Assembly (NCBI RefSeq): GCF_026410505.1
Contig: NZ_JAPMIU010000001.1
Location: 186,001-250,000 of the forward strand
DNA length: 64,000 nucleotides
Direction of reading: 5' to 3'
DNA from: Frateuria hangzhouensis
Lineage (GTDB): Bacteria; Pseudomonadota; Gammaproteobacteria; Xanthomonadales; Rhodanobacteraceae
Shown here piece by piece: positions 36,958 to 46,370 of this stretch. The position numbers and the translations under genes are program-made. The stretch's first letter is position 1, and each line of letters opens with the position of its first letter. Below the pieces are notes generated by a model that saw nothing but the letters and a program-made list of their open reading frames with translations, made no database searches and had not been told where the DNA came from.

Positions 36958-37908
36958 TCACTTGAACTGCGGAGGTATGGATGCCGCTTCCTGCCCCGGC
37001 ATGAAGTACTCGTGCAGGTATTTCTCGCCCTCGTCACAGAACGCGGTCACCACCGTCTTGAGCTCCGGAAAGCGCTCGCGCACGCGCCTGGCCGCGAGCA
37101 GGTGCGCGCCGGAACTTGGCCCGCACAACAATCCGTAATGGCGCGCCAGGTGGCGCATGGCGGTAACGGCGTCCTCGCTGGACACGGCCAGCACCTCGTT
37201 CACCAGCTTGGCGTGGCGCTGGAAGATGCCGGGGATGAAGCCGTCGGAGATGCCCTCGATCATGTGCGATGCGATCTCGCCGCACAGGATCGTGCGCGAT
37301 TCGCTCGGCTCCATGGCGAACAGGCGCACGTCCGGGTTGGCTTCGCGGAACGCCTGGCCGACGCCCACCAGCGTGCCGCCGGTGCCCACGCCCAGCACGA
37401 GCGCGTCGGGCAGCCGGCCTTGCGGCAATTGGGCGAGGATCTCCGGACCGAGGATGGTGCGGTTCTCCTCGACGTTCCATTCGGACTCGAACTGGCCAGG
37501 AAAGAAGAATCCCGGCTGACGTCCCAGTTCGCGGGCGCGTTCCAGCGCCTGGTCGACATGGAAATTGCCGCAGAACAGCACGTCGGCGCCGTACGCGCGG
37601 GATATCGCCACGCGCTCGCTCGACAAGCCCTCGGGCATGACCACCAGCATGCGGTAGCCCTTGACCGCGGCGACCATCGACAACGCGTTGCCGGTGTTGC
37701 CGCTGGTCGCTTCCACGATGGTGTCGCCCGGTTCAATCAGGCCTTCCTGCTCGGCGCGCTCGATCATGTACTTGGCGATGCGGGCCTTGATCGAACCGGA
37801 CGGGTTGAGGAACTCGAGCTTGGCGTAGATGCCCTCGATCTCCAGCAGCGGCGTGTCGCCGACTGCCTCGAGGATGTTGCCCGACACGCCCTGGAAACGC
37901 ATGGCCAT
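36958..37908 (-). CDS. cysM: Cysteine synthase B (CysM)
   Basis: 316 residues, PLP fold II. The PLP Lys is in NPSGSIKARIA; phosphate-binding SGNTGNA and GTGGTLVGV loops and the late CGPSSGAHLLAA are standard. GQFESEWNVEENRTI is a CysM-type substrate region. The enzyme makes cysteine (or S-sulfocysteine from thiosulfate) from O-acetylserine. It is the last of three tightly packed minus-strand genes (11 bases after the AhpD-like gene). ATG 37908 and 37902 are both possible; neither has a strong ribosome site, suggesting coupling. Confidence 0.92.
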   Translation of the reverse strand: MAMRFQGVSGNILEAVGDTPLLEIEGIYAKLEFLNPSGSIKARIAKYMIERAEQEGLIEPGDTIVEATSGNTGNALSMVAAVKGYRMLVVMPEGLSSERVAISRAYGADVLFCGNFHVDQALERARELGRQPGFFFPGQFESEWNVEENRTILGPEILAQLPQGRLPDALVLGVGTGGTLVGVGQAFREANPDVRLFAMEPSESRTILCGEIASHMIEGISDGFIPGIFQRHAKLVNEVLAVSSEDAVTAMRHLARHYGLLCGPSSGAHLLAARRVRERFPELKTVVTAFCDEGEKYLHEYFMPGQEAASIPPQFK

Positions 37909-37919
37909 GATCGTGTTCG

Positions 37920-38270
37920 TCAACCGGCCGGGCTGGTGTGGACGTGCCGCTGCATGACATCCAGCGCCAGCGCCGAGTGTGCATAGGCGCCGCCGGCACG
38001 CATTTCGGCGGCCACCCAGATCGCTTCCGTGACCTGCTTCTCGCTGGCGCCCTGCTTGAGCGCCTCGGCGATGTACCCCTTGATGCAGTAGGAGCACCGG
38101 GTGACGTGCGCCACCGCCACGGCGATCAACTGCTTGGTCTGCGCCGGCCGCGCGCCCCCGGCGAACACCGCGGCGGTGAATGCCTTGAATGCCTGCAGTG
38201 CATCGGGCGCCAGTTCGCTGCGCTTGCGCGCGAGCGCGGCCGTGGATTCGGGATACATCGGTTCGCTCAT
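37920..38270 (-). CDS. Carboxymuconolactone decarboxylase/AhpD-like protein
   Basis: 116 residues. The AhpD core is VAVAHVTRCSYCIKGYIAEAL, with a CxxC pair and a His three residues beyond the expected spacing (the typical E...CxxC...H set is partly visible), and EAIWVAAEMRAGGAYAHS. AhpD-type proteins act as thiol peroxidase partners. AGGAGG lies five bases upstream of the ATG, and the ATG overlaps the stop of the small upstream gene (ATGA). Confidence 0.88.
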   Translation of the reverse strand: MSEPMYPESTAALARKRSELAPDALQAFKAFTAAVFAGGARPAQTKQLIAVAVAHVTRCSYCIKGYIAEALKQGASEKQVTEAIWVAAEMRAGGAYAHSALALDVMQRHVHTSPAG

Positions 38271-38455
38271 GAAGCCCTCCTGGCGGGTGGCACGGGCTCG
38301 TGGCCCTCGGGTGCAGCGGTACCCAGCGTCCAGCCCGGTGGGTCGCTGGCCGGGAAGCTCTGCATCAGTTCGTCGTCGATACGCCGTTCGGCGGCCCGGC
38401 GGAGGACGGCGTCCTCGGATTCGTGGAAAGGCGGACGGCAAACGTCATGGCTCAT
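38267..38455 (-). CDS. Small SFPASDPP-motif protein
   Basis: 62 residues. The stretch ELMQSFPASDPPGWTLGTA matches a recurrent motif (E-x-x-xSFPASDPPxWT) in small uncharacterised bacterial proteins. Function unknown. GAGGTACTGCC upstream supports ATG 38455; a longer frame to 38518 is not needed. Its stop overlaps the AhpD-like start by four bases, so it heads the small-protein/AhpD/cysM unit. Confidence 0.75.
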   Translation of the reverse strand: MSHDVCRPPFHESEDAVLRRAAERRIDDELMQSFPASDPPGWTLGTAAPEGHEPVPPARRAS

Positions 38456-38633
38456 GGCAGTACCTCCTCGGCGCGGAGCCGGCATGCCAGGGTCGGCCTT
38501 CGAAGGCCCTCGTCGCACATGTTGCCCGGACCGACGTCAGCGGCCCGGCAACGGTCTCAGGATGCGCGCCACCGGGCGGTCGCGCCTTGATGCAGATCAG
38601 CAGACCGTCGACGCACGCAGGTCGCAGGGCGGA

Positions 38634-39350
38634 TCAGCCCGCGCCGACGCGTCGCCTGGCCTCGGGTACTACGTCCACTGCGGTGTCGCCCTTGCGTTCC
38701 AGCGACGCCACGGCGCGCGCCCGCCATTGCAGGCTTTCCCAGCGGATCCAGCCGGCGGCCAATGCCATGCCGCCGAACGTCAACGGACCGCCGGGCCACG
38801 AATGGGATTTGAATATGTTGATACCGAAACTGGCGATGGCCAGCAGCAACACCGGCAGCCAGCCGTGCCCCGCCCGCTTGAGCGAGATCGCCCCGGCCAC
38901 CGCGCCGAACGACAGCGACAGTCGGCCGATCAGCCCCATCAATGGCGCATCGGTGAAGCCCCTGCCGCCCAGCACGGGGTCGAACCACAGCGCGTCGATC
39001 ATGTCGCGCCACGACTCCGGGTCGCCGGAGGCGATCGCCCCCTTGACCAGCAAGCCGATCGAAAGGCCCGCCGCCGTGTCGAAGGACGTGAAGGCCACCG
39101 CGAACACGAACAGGCCCGCCTTGCACAGCCACGCGGCCCAGTCGGTACGGTCGCGCACCAGCATGGCCGTCGACAGAGCTGCCAGCGGAAACAACGGGAT
39201 CTGCGCGTAATGCACGAACATCCACCTTCCCACGTCCAGGTCGAAAAGGTCGCGTGGATGGGGATGGAACACTTCGACGATCGCCAGCACCAGCGGCGCG
39301 ACGACGACCATGGCGATGGAGCACCAGGGTCGGCAAGTGGAGTGGCTCAT
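38634..39350 (-). CDS. Polytopic membrane protein, unknown
   Basis: 238 residues with about six hydrophobic segments (MVVVAPLVLAIVEVF, LFPLAALSTAMLV, AGLFVFAVAFTSFD, LMGLIGRLSLSFGAVAGAI, HGWLPVLLLAIASFGINIF, GGMALAAGWI). VEVFHPHPRDLFD near the start recalls DUF4386-like or related membrane families, but I do not recognise it. It starts MSHSTC at 39350; the reading frame continues far upstream only because of base composition. It diverges from fabI. Confidence 0.6.
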   Translation of the reverse strand: MSHSTCRPWCSIAMVVVAPLVLAIVEVFHPHPRDLFDLDVGRWMFVHYAQIPLFPLAALSTAMLVRDRTDWAAWLCKAGLFVFAVAFTSFDTAAGLSIGLLVKGAIASGDPESWRDMIDALWFDPVLGGRGFTDAPLMGLIGRLSLSFGAVAGAISLKRAGHGWLPVLLLAIASFGINIFKSHSWPGGPLTFGGMALAAGWIRWESLQWRARAVASLERKGDTAVDVVPEARRRVGAG

Positions 39351-39514
39351 ACGCGTCCTTGGGGTGACGGCTGGGCGGCAGGCATGGGCGGCCAACCTAT
39401 CCGGCGACGGGTCTACGCCGCGTAGCGAGACCGCCAGAAGCCGGGCGAACCGTCGCGCCCGGTGGGGCGTTGACGCGCCGCACAGGTCGCAGCGGTTATG
39501 ACAGGCGGCGCGCC

Positions 39515-39523
39515 TGCTAAAAT
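39515..39523 (+). promoter_or_regulatory. Candidate extended -10 promoter of fabI
   Basis: TGCTAAAAT, an extended -10 with five of six matches, lies 46 bases before the fabI ATG. A weak -35 (TTATGA at 39496) sits 16 bases upstream of its hexamer. Confidence 0.5.
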
Positions 39524-39569
39524 CACCCGGCTGCGCCACCTGGCGCGCCATCAACCTTTTGGAGGACGC

Positions 39570-40352
39570 ATGGGATTCCTGCACGGCAAGCGTGCCCTGA
39601 TCGTCGGCATCGCCAGCCAGCGCTCGATCGCCTGGGGCATTGCCAACGCGATGCATCGCGAAGGCGCGCAACTGGCCTTCACCTATCAGAACGAGCGGCT
39701 GAAAGACCGCGTCGACGAAGCGGCCAATGCGTTCGGCTCGAATATCGTGCTTCCCTGCGATGTGGCGCAGGACGGCCAGATCGAGCAGATGTACGCCGAG
39801 CTGGGCAAGCACTGGGACGGCTTCGACATCCTGGTGCACTCGGTCGGCTTCGCGCCGCGCGAGGCGCTGCAGGGGCAGTACCTGGACAACCTCACCCGCG
39901 AGAACTTCACCATCGCGCACGACATCTCCAGCTACAGCCTGGCAGCGCTGGCGAAGGCCGGGCGGCCGATGATGGCCGGCCGCGGTGGCGCCATCCTCAC
40001 GCTGACCTACCTGGGCGCCGAGCGTGCGCTCAACAACTACAACGTGATGGGCCTGGCCAAGGCCAGCCTGGAAGCGAACGTGCGCTACCTGGCCTTCAAC
40101 CTGGGCCCGGAAGGCACCCGCGTGAACGCGATCTCGGCCGGCCCGATCAAGACCCTGGCCGCCGCGGGCATCGCCAACTTCCGCAAGATGCTCGACCACG
40201 TCGATGAGAACGCCCCGCTGCGTCGCAGCGTGACCACCGACGAAGTCGGCAACGTGGGCGCTTTCCTGTGCTCGGATCTGGCCTCGGGCGTGACCGGCGA
40301 AATCACCTACGTGGATGCCGGCTACAACATCCTGGGCATGACCGGGATCTGA
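39570..40352 (+). CDS. fabI: Enoyl-[acyl-carrier-protein] reductase FabI
   Basis: 260 residues. FabI carries out the last reduction of each fatty-acid elongation cycle using NADH. Seen are [26 protein letters not shown], the [20 protein letters not shown] active-site block with the Y-x6-K pair, and [12 protein letters not shown]. This is the triclosan-target type, not FabV or FabL. GGAGG lies five bases upstream of the ATG. A terminator follows. Confidence 0.96.
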   Translation: MGFLHGKRALIVGIASQRSIAWGIANAMHREGAQLAFTYQNERLKDRVDEAANAFGSNIVLPCDVAQDGQIEQMYAELGKHWDGFDILVHSVGFAPREALQGQYLDNLTRENFTIAHDISSYSLAALAKAGRPMMAGRGGAILTLTYLGAERALNNYNVMGLAKASLEANVRYLAFNLGPEGTRVNAISAGPIKTLAAAGIANFRKMLDHVDENAPLRRSVTTDEVGNVGAFLCSDLASGVTGEITYVDAGYNILGMTGI

Positions 40353-40374
40353 GACAGGCGAAACCAGGGACCAG

Positions 40375-40402
40375 AAAGGCGGCCCTCGTGGCCGCCTTTT
40401 TT
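40375..40402 (+). terminator. Rho-independent terminator of fabI
   Basis: AAAGGCGGCC, loop CTCGT, GGCCGCCTTTTTTG: a strong stem with a T6 tail, 22 bases after the stop. Confidence 0.9.
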
Positions 40403-40460
40403 GTGGTTTCTCTCGGAGTGCGGGAAAGAGCCTGCAGGCCGGCCCCCGCCACGCCACGGC

Positions 40461-40534
40461 CGTGCAAGAGCGCACTTGTGCGCGACCGTGCGGCTACGAT
40501 CCGACATGACGGTCGCGCACAGGTGCGCCCCTAC
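40461..40534. repeat. REP-like inverted pair, family B (copy 3)
   Basis: GTGCAAGAGCGCACTTGTGCGCGACCG faces CGGTCGCGCACAGGTGCGCCCCTAC (each unit longer than shown motif, positions 40461-40487 and 40510-40534), between the fabI terminator and the converging ppiD gene. The remaining 200 bases to ppiD hold no gene I can support. Confidence 0.75.
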
Positions 40535-40724
40535 CGAGCCCGAAGATCCATGACTGTCGGCCCGGCCGAACTACAACCTGACCCCATTCACCGTGGCCAG
40601 ACTCGTGCAGGTACGCCCATGGCGGCCGCGATTCGATACCGACGCCGCCCGGTAGCGCCCAGGCGCGTTCCTGCTGCATCGACTGTCTGGCGCGGTCAAG
40701 CCGTCGCGGGCTCGCGAAGCACCA

Positions 40725-40759
40725 AAACAGGAAGGCGGCCCAAGGCCGCCTTCCTGTTT
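40725..40759 (-). terminator. Terminator of ppiD (hairpin works in both directions)
   Basis: A 16-base-pair perfect stem, AAACAGGAAGGCGGCC and its complement, around a CAA loop, 18 bases after the ppiD stop; the A and T ends allow termination from both sides. Confidence 0.9.
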
Positions 40760-40776
40760 CCATGGAACGGCAGATC

Positions 40777-42687
40777 CTACAGTCGCTCTTTGGCGATCTT
40801 GATCTCGGTCTTGGCTTTCAGCGCGTCGATGAATCCGTCGGTGGCCACGTTGCCGTAGGCTGCGATCATGCTCTGGCGCAGCATCGTGCGCTGCTCCGGC
40901 GTGACCTTCGACAGATCTCCGTCCTGCACCTTGTCCACCGCGATCAGCGCGTAGGCACCCTCGGGCAACGCCACGGCGGCGAACTGCGGCTTGCCGTCCT
41001 TGCCCGGATGCGGTTGAAGGAAGGCTTCGTCGCGCAGCTGCTCGGGCAGGCCCTGCTGTACGCGCAACGCATCCTTCACGCTTTGCACCGGGGCACCGAC
41101 GGTGGCCGCCACCGCGTCCATCGACTCGCCCTTCTCCAGGCGCGCCAGCATGGCATCGGCGCGCTTTTTGGCCGCTTCGGCGACACGACCGTCGAGAATG
41201 TCCTTTTCGATGGTGTCGCGCACTTCCGCCAGCGGACGCACCGCCGCAGGCACGTGCTTGTCGACGTGGATCACTACCGAGTGGTCGTTGCCCAGGTCGA
41301 TCAGCCCGGAGTTGTTGCCTTGCACCAGCACGTCATCGGAGAACGCCGCCTTGACCACCTTGGGATCGGCGGCGATACCGCTCTTGTCGCCCTCGTGGGT
41401 GAACAGGTCCGTGCTCTTGACCGGCAGGTCCAGCGCTTGCGCTGCGGGCTCGAGCGAGGACGGGGTCTGGTAGGTCTTGTCCGCCAGCTTGCCGGCAATC
41501 TCGTTGTACTTGTGCTCGCGCCCGGCCGTGGCGACTTCCTGTACCAGCTGGTCGCGCACTTCCTCGAACGGCTTGGCCTGGCCGCTGCGTACATCGCGCA
41601 GCCAGAGGATGTGGTAGCCCTCGTCGGACAGCACCGGCTTGGATATCTGGCCTTTCTGCAGCGAGAACAGGGCGTCGTCGAAGGCCTTGTTGGTCACGCC
41701 CTGCTCCAGCCAGCCCAGGTCGCCGCCCTGGCGCCTGGAACCCAGGTCGGCCGAGTCCTTGCTGGCAAGCTTGGCGAAGTTCCCGGGCGAGGCTTCGGCG
41801 GCGATCTTCTGCGCCTTGGTCAGGGCAGCCTTCTGCTGCTCGGGCGAAGCGTTCTTGGGCACGTCGATCAGGATGTGCGAAACCAGCCGCTGTTCCGGCT
41901 GCACGAAGCGCTGCTTCTCGTCGGCATAACGCTTGCGCAGCTCTTCATCGGTCGGCGCAGCATCCGGCTGGAGATCGGCAGCGTCGACTTCCACGTAGTG
42001 GATGGCCACCTGCTCGGGTGCCATGAACTCGTCCTGGTGCTGCTTGTAGTACGCCTGGACCTGCGCATCGGTGACCTTGCTGTCGGTCAGCGCCGGGCGC
42101 GGCAGCACCGCGTAACGCAGGTCGCGGCGCTGCAGGCGCAGCGCGAGAAAGCGGTCGACTTCCTCGTCGGTGATGACCGTGCTGGCGGCCAGCGCATCGG
42201 GAATCAGGCTGATCGCCATCGACGAGCGGACCTCGTCCTCGAACATCGCCGGCGTCTTGCGTTGCCCGGCCAGCATCGCGCGGTAGCTGGTTGCGTCGAA
42301 CTGGCCATTGACCTGGAACGCCGGAATGGAGGCGATCGTCCCGCGCACGGCGGCATCGGAAACGCGCAGGCCCAGGTCGTCGTTGGCCTTGAGCAGCAGT
42401 TGCTGGTCGATCATCGCGCCGAGCACGCGCTCCTTCATCTCGGGCTTTTCGTACACGCTCGGGTCGAACTGGTCACCAAGCTGTGCGCTGGCCTGCTGAC
42501 GCAGGTCATTCATGCGGTTCTGGAAATCCTGCTGACTGATTTCCCGCTTGCCGACCTTGGCCACGAAGGTCTCGGTCTGGGCAGTGAAATAGCCCTCGAT
42601 GCCGAAGAAGGACATGGCGAACACCGCCACACCCAGCACGACGATGGACGGCCAGCCGTGCATCTTGTCTCTCAACGACTGCAGCAT
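40777..42687 (-). CDS. ppiD: Periplasmic folding chaperone/peptidyl-prolyl isomerase PpiD
   Basis: 636 residues. A single N-terminal membrane anchor (PSIVVLGVAVFAMSFFGI) holds a large periplasmic part. The SurA_N-like chaperone region is at about 35-200 (REISQQDFQNRMN), and one parvulin domain at about 265-365 (LVSHILIDVPKNASPEQQ, DLGWLEQG, GYHILWLRDV). PpiD associates with the SecYEG exit and aids outer-membrane protein folding. It is downstream of hupB and two tRNAs, the usual gammaproteobacterial place. Confidence 0.95.
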   Translation of the reverse strand: MLQSLRDKMHGWPSIVVLGVAVFAMSFFGIEGYFTAQTETFVAKVGKREISQQDFQNRMNDLRQQASAQLGDQFDPSVYEKPEMKERVLGAMIDQQLLLKANDDLGLRVSDAAVRGTIASIPAFQVNGQFDATSYRAMLAGQRKTPAMFEDEVRSSMAISLIPDALAASTVITDEEVDRFLALRLQRRDLRYAVLPRPALTDSKVTDAQVQAYYKQHQDEFMAPEQVAIHYVEVDAADLQPDAAPTDEELRKRYADEKQRFVQPEQRLVSHILIDVPKNASPEQQKAALTKAQKIAAEASPGNFAKLASKDSADLGSRRQGGDLGWLEQGVTNKAFDDALFSLQKGQISKPVLSDEGYHILWLRDVRSGQAKPFEEVRDQLVQEVATAGREHKYNEIAGKLADKTYQTPSSLEPAAQALDLPVKSTDLFTHEGDKSGIAADPKVVKAAFSDDVLVQGNNSGLIDLGNDHSVVIHVDKHVPAAVRPLAEVRDTIEKDILDGRVAEAAKKRADAMLARLEKGESMDAVAATVGAPVQSVKDALRVQQGLPEQLRDEAFLQPHPGKDGKPQFAAVALPEGAYALIAVDKVQDGDLSKVTPEQRTMLRQSMIAAYGNVATDGFIDALKAKTEIKIAKERL

Positions 42688-42737
42688 ATGTGGATTCCCG
42701 CTTGTTCCTGCCTTGCAAGACGCAAAGCATAAATGAC

Positions 42738-42760
42738 AAGGGCGCCACGCGGGCGCCCTT
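42738..42760 (-). terminator. Stem-loop after tRNA-Asp
   Basis: AAGGGCGCC and GGCGCCCTT pair around CGCGT just beyond the tRNA-Asp 3' end; the following GTCATTTATG is only moderately T-rich. Confidence 0.55.
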
Positions 42761-42768
42761 GGAACTAC

Positions 42769-42845
42769 TGGCGGAGTGGACGGGACTCGAACCCGCGACC
42801 TCCGGCGTGACAGGCCAGCATTCTAACCGACTGAACTACCACTCC
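42769..42845 (-). tRNA. tRNA-Asp (anticodon GTC)
   Basis: 77 bases. Acceptor GGAGTGG/CCACTCC, anticodon stem CTGGC/GCCGG around loop CTGTCAC (anticodon GTC), T-loop GTTCGAGTC, encoded GCCA end. Confidence 0.97.
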
Positions 42846-42852
42846 GCGATTC

Positions 42853-42927
42853 TGGTGGGTGCTGTAGGGATCGAACCTACGACCCTCGCCTTGTAAGGGC
42901 GACGCTCTACCGCTGAGCTAAGCACCC
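42853..42927 (-). tRNA. tRNA-Val (anticodon TAC)
   Basis: 75 bases. Acceptor GGGTGCT/AGCACCC, anticodon loop CTTACAA (TAC), T-loop GTTCGATCC, encoded ACCA. It starts 21 bases after the hupB stop and precedes tRNA-Asp by seven bases, so hupB, both tRNAs and perhaps ppiD share a transcript. Confidence 0.97.
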
Positions 42928-42948
42928 GAAACCGAGCGAACTAGCCGC

Positions 42949-43221
42949 TCAGTTTAGGGCATCCTTGAGCGTCTTGCCAGCCTTGAACGCCGGCACCTTG
43001 GAAGCCTTGATCTTGATCGTCTCGTTGGTGCGCGGGTTGCGACCGGTACGAGCCGCGCGCTTGCGCACGGTGAAGGTGCCAAAGCCGACGACCGACACGT
43101 CGTCGCCCTTCTTCAGGGCCTTCTGCACGGTCTCGAAGAAGGCTTCAATCGCCCGGCCGGCGTCGGCCTTGGTGAGCTCGGCCTTCTCGGCAATGGCATT
43201 GATCAGATCGGTTTTATTCAT
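42949..43221 (-). CDS. hupB: DNA-binding protein HU-beta
   Basis: 90 residues, full HU length. [20 protein letters not shown] and the arm region [20 protein letters not shown] with the conserved Pro that intercalates DNA identify it. A histone-like nucleoid protein. GGGAG lies upstream of the ATG. It lies between lon and ppiD, as in many gammaproteobacteria. Confidence 0.97.
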   Translation of the reverse strand: MNKTDLINAIAEKAELTKADAGRAIEAFFETVQKALKKGDDVSVVGFGTFTVRKRAARTGRNPRTNETIKIKASKVPAFKAGKTLKDALN

Positions 43222-43365
43222 TGAGACACTCCCTTAAACGGTTTGCTGCCCGCGTGATCGGTCTGGGACGAGAAAACGCCGCCAGCCATGAATGGCATGA
43301 CCGGCATCCCCCCGCAACCCCGCATCGCTACGCCGAATGCACGACGCTTTGACTGCGGTGTCGTC

Positions 43366-43395
43366 TTTATACCAGTGCCTCACGGCGGTCCGCAA
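43366..43395 (-). promoter_or_regulatory. Candidate hupB promoter
   Basis: On the minus strand, -35 TTGCGG and -10 TATAAA are separated by 18 bases. The -10 is good, the -35 partial. Confidence 0.4.
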
Positions 43396-43505
43396 TACAA
43401 GCAATACCAACGGTTCCGGCCGTTCATCACCGACTGGAACCACTTGCAAACCGGGCCCGCAACGGCTACGGCGAAAGCTCGCGCAGGAGCACCTGCGTGA
43501 ATACG

Positions 43506-43533
43506 CAAAAGGCCGCCCGCGACGCGGACGGCC
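43506..43533 (-). terminator. Terminator of lon
   Basis: Read on the minus strand, GGCCGTCCGC and GCGGGCGGCC pair around a short loop and are followed by TTTTGCG, about 25 bases after the lon stop. Confidence 0.85.
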
Positions 43534-43555
43534 CTGAGGAAAAACCCCTTGCGTA

Positions 43556-46075
43556 TCAGTGTGCGCGGGTACGGTTCTCAGCCGCTTCCTCGGTTACTGC
43601 CTCCGCCGGGGCACGCTCTTCGCCGGCGGTCTCGACCGCAGCCCTGGCCGGGCGCAACGGTTGCTCGAGCGCAATGTCGAGTACTTCGTCGATCCAGCGC
43701 ACGGCATGGATGTCCAGCGAGGAGGTGACGTTCGCCGGGATGTCGGCCAGGTCCTTCTTGTTTTCTTCCGGGATGATCACCGTGGTGATGCCACCGCGAT
43801 GCGCCGCCAGCAGCTTCTCCTTCAGGCCACCGATCGGCAGCACGCGGCCGCGCAGGGTGATCTCACCGGTCATCGCCACTTCCGAACGCACGGGCACCTT
43901 GGTCAACACCGACACCAGCGCCGTGCACATGGCGATGCCCGCGCTGGGGCCATCCTTGGGGGTGGCGCCTTCGGGCACGTGGATGTGCACGTCCAGGTTC
44001 TGGTAGAAGTCCGGGTCGATGCCGAGCTGGCCCACGCGCGCGCGCACCACCGACATGGCCGCCTGAATCGACTCCTTCATGACATCGCCCAGCTGGCCGG
44101 TGTGCACCATGCGACCCTTGCCCGGCACCACCGAGGCCTCGATGCTCAGCAGGTCGCCGCCGACCGAGGTCCAGGCCAGGCCGGTCACCAGGCCCACTTC
44201 GTTCTCCTGCTCGGCACGGCCGAAATCGAACCGTCGTACGCCCAGGTAATGCTCGATGTTGTCATCGGTGACGGTGATCTGCGCGGGAGCGGCCTTTTTC
44301 TTCGTCTTGCTGGCCACCTTCGCCGCCGGCTTGGCCTTGGCGGACTTGGCCTTGGCCTGCTTGACTTCGCCCAGGGTGAGCTCCTTGACCACCTTGCGGC
44401 AGATCTTGGATATCTCGCGTTCGAGATTGCGCACCCCCGACTCGCGCGTGTAGTAGCGCACGATGTCGCGGACCGCATCGGACGCTATGGCCAGCTCCTC
44501 GGGCTTGAGGCCGTTGGCCTTCAGCTGCTTGGGCAACAGGTAGCGCTGCGCGATCGCCAGCTTCTCGTCCTCCGTATAGCCGGGCACGCGGATGACTTCC
44601 ATGCGGTCCAGCAGCGGACCGGGAATGTTGAGCGAGTTGGCAGTGGCGATCCACATCACCTCGGAGAGATCCAAATCGACTTCCAGGTAGTGGTCGTTGA
44701 ACGCGTGGTTCTGTTCCGGATCGAGCACCTCCAGCAGCGCCGAGGACGGATCGCCGCGGAAGTCCATCGACATCTTGTCGATCTCGTCGAGCACGAACAG
44801 CGGGTTGCGCGTACCGATCTTGTTGAGGTTCTGCACGATGCGCCCGGGCATCGAGCCGATGTAGGTGCGTCGATGGCCGCGGATCTCCGCCTCGTCACGC
44901 ACGCCGCCCAGGCTCATGCGGACGAACTTGCGGTTGGTCGCCTTGGCGATCGACTGGCCGAGCGAGGTCTTGCCCACGCCGGGCGGACCGACCAGGCACA
45001 GAATCGGGCCGCGCATGTTGTTCACGCGCTGGTGCACGGCGAGGTATTCCAGGATGCGGTCCTTGACCTTCTCCAGGCCGAAGTGGTCGGCGTCGAGCAC
45101 TTCCTGCGCCACGGCCAGGTCCTTGCGCACCTTGGTCTTCTTCTTCCAGGGCACGCCGATCAGCCAGTCGAGGTAGTTGCGCACGACGGTGGCCTCGGCC
45201 GACATCGGCGACATCTGCTTGAGCTTGGAGAACTCCTGCCTGGCCTTGGCCAGCACGGGCTTGGGCATGCCCGCGTCGTCGATCTTCCGTTGCAGCTCCT
45301 CGATCTCGTTGACGCCATCCTCCCCTTCGCCCAGTTCCTTCTGGATCGCCTTCATCTGCTCGTTGAGGTAGTACTCGCGCTGGCTCTTCTCCATCTGCGA
45401 CTTGACGCGGCCGCGGATGCGCTTTTCCACCTGTTGCAGATCCATCTCGCCGTCGACCAGGCCGATCAGCAGCTCCAGCCGCTGGCCGACGTCGGCGGTC
45501 TCGAGCACCTTCTGCTTCTCGGACATGCGCACGGTCAGGTGCGCGGCGATCGAATCGGCCAGCCGCGAGGGATCATCGATGCCCGACAGCGTGGCCAACA
45601 CTTCCGGCGGCAGCTTGCGGCTCTGCTTGACCAGTTGCTCGAACAGCGAAACCAGCGTACGCGAGATGACGTCGAGCTCGCGCTCCTTGGCGTTGTAGAC
45701 CGGCTCGATGACGCGCGAGCGCGCCATCAGCATGCCGCCCTCGTCGCGGTATTCCTCGATGGCTACCCGCGACTGCCCTTCGACCAGCACTTTGACCGTG
45801 CCGTCAGGCAGCTTGAGAAGCTGCAATACGCCGGCCAGGGTGCCGACCTCGTGCAAGTCCTCGGCAGCGGGATCGTCGATGTCGGGACTCTTCTGCGCCA
45901 CCAGCAGGATCTGCCGCTCGCCTTCCATCGCGTGCTCCAGCGCACGCATCGACTTGTCGCGCCCCACGAATAGTGGAATGACCATGTGGGGGTAAACCAC
46001 CACGTCGCGCAGCGGCAGCACCGGAAGTGCGTCGAGCGTGGCGCCAGTGGCGGAAACGGAGGCGTGTTTTGCCAT
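43556..46075 (-). CDS. lon: ATP-dependent protease Lon
   Basis: 839 residues. Order: N-terminal substrate domain ([20 protein letters not shown]), coiled-coil region, AAA+ module (Walker [12 protein letters not shown], Walker [10 protein letters not shown]), S16 protease domain with catalytic Ser in [11 protein letters not shown] and Lys in [14 protein letters not shown]. Between the AAA+ lid and the protease domain lies a Lys/Ala-rich insert of about 30 residues ([20 protein letters not shown]), absent from E. coli Lon as I remember it. ATG 46075 with GGGGA upstream was chosen; the frame extends to 46174 without support. It degrades misfolded and regulatory proteins. Confidence 0.97.
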   Translation of the reverse strand: MAKHASVSATGATLDALPVLPLRDVVVYPHMVIPLFVGRDKSMRALEHAMEGERQILLVAQKSPDIDDPAAEDLHEVGTLAGVLQLLKLPDGTVKVLVEGQSRVAIEEYRDEGGMLMARSRVIEPVYNAKERELDVISRTLVSLFEQLVKQSRKLPPEVLATLSGIDDPSRLADSIAAHLTVRMSEKQKVLETADVGQRLELLIGLVDGEMDLQQVEKRIRGRVKSQMEKSQREYYLNEQMKAIQKELGEGEDGVNEIEELQRKIDDAGMPKPVLAKARQEFSKLKQMSPMSAEATVVRNYLDWLIGVPWKKKTKVRKDLAVAQEVLDADHFGLEKVKDRILEYLAVHQRVNNMRGPILCLVGPPGVGKTSLGQSIAKATNRKFVRMSLGGVRDEAEIRGHRRTYIGSMPGRIVQNLNKIGTRNPLFVLDEIDKMSMDFRGDPSSALLEVLDPEQNHAFNDHYLEVDLDLSEVMWIATANSLNIPGPLLDRMEVIRVPGYTEDEKLAIAQRYLLPKQLKANGLKPEELAIASDAVRDIVRYYTRESGVRNLEREISKICRKVVKELTLGEVKQAKAKSAKAKPAAKVASKTKKKAAPAQITVTDDNIEHYLGVRRFDFGRAEQENEVGLVTGLAWTSVGGDLLSIEASVVPGKGRMVHTGQLGDVMKESIQAAMSVVRARVGQLGIDPDFYQNLDVHIHVPEGATPKDGPSAGIAMCTALVSVLTKVPVRSEVAMTGEITLRGRVLPIGGLKEKLLAAHRGGITTVIIPEENKKDLADIPANVTSSLDIHAVRWIDEVLDIALEQPLRPARAAVETAGEERAPAEAVTEEAAENRTRAH

Positions 46076-46370
46076 CGAAAAAGGTCCCCGAGGATTTGTA
46101 AGGTTTACCCCGACACTGCGCCGAGGCCTCCGGTAGGTCAAGTGGAGTCGACCCTCGCCGCCATCAAGTCGCATGCGACCCGTCGAACCGGCTTGATCGG
46201 CTGCTTGCAGTTTTCAAGCCAAGGCCCGCCGGGCGCACATGGCGCCCTTCGAAGCGCCATGCGGCATGCCTCGCAGCCCGGACAGAAGACTGGCGCCTGT
46301 GTGCCTGCCGCCAAAAAACAAACGGCCCCGGCAACTGCCGGGGCCGCTTGTTTTTGACGCTGGACGTCGC
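46076..46370. other. clpX-lon intergenic region
   Basis: 295 bases on the minus strand between clpX and lon: the clpX terminator at 46312-46356 and about 200 bases that should hold the lon promoter. A CTTGAAA (minus, 46212-46218) looks like a heat-shock -35, but no CCCCAT-type -10 follows at the right distance. Confidence 0.5.
46312..46356 (-). terminator. Terminator of clpX
   Basis: CAAACGGCCCCGGCA and TGCCGGGGCCGCTTG form a long stem around a short loop, with A runs on one side and T runs on the other, so it should act from either direction. It begins 15 bases after the clpX stop. Confidence 0.9.

Larger units (their letters stand above)
43222..43555. other. hupB upstream region of 330 bases
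   Basis: Between the lon stop and the hupB start on the same strand. It contains the lon terminator (43506-43533) and a candidate minus-strand promoter: TTGCGG at 43390-43395, an 18-base gap and TATAAA at 43366-43371, leaving a leader of about 140 bases. No gene seen. Confidence 0.5.

Noticed and set aside
43559-45973. 804-residue open frame on the plus strand
   Set aside because: Antisense shadow of lon.
46212-46218. Heat-shock (sigma-32) promoter for lon
   Set aside because: CTTGAAA is present on the minus strand but no CCCCAT-type -10 is found 11-17 bases downstream.
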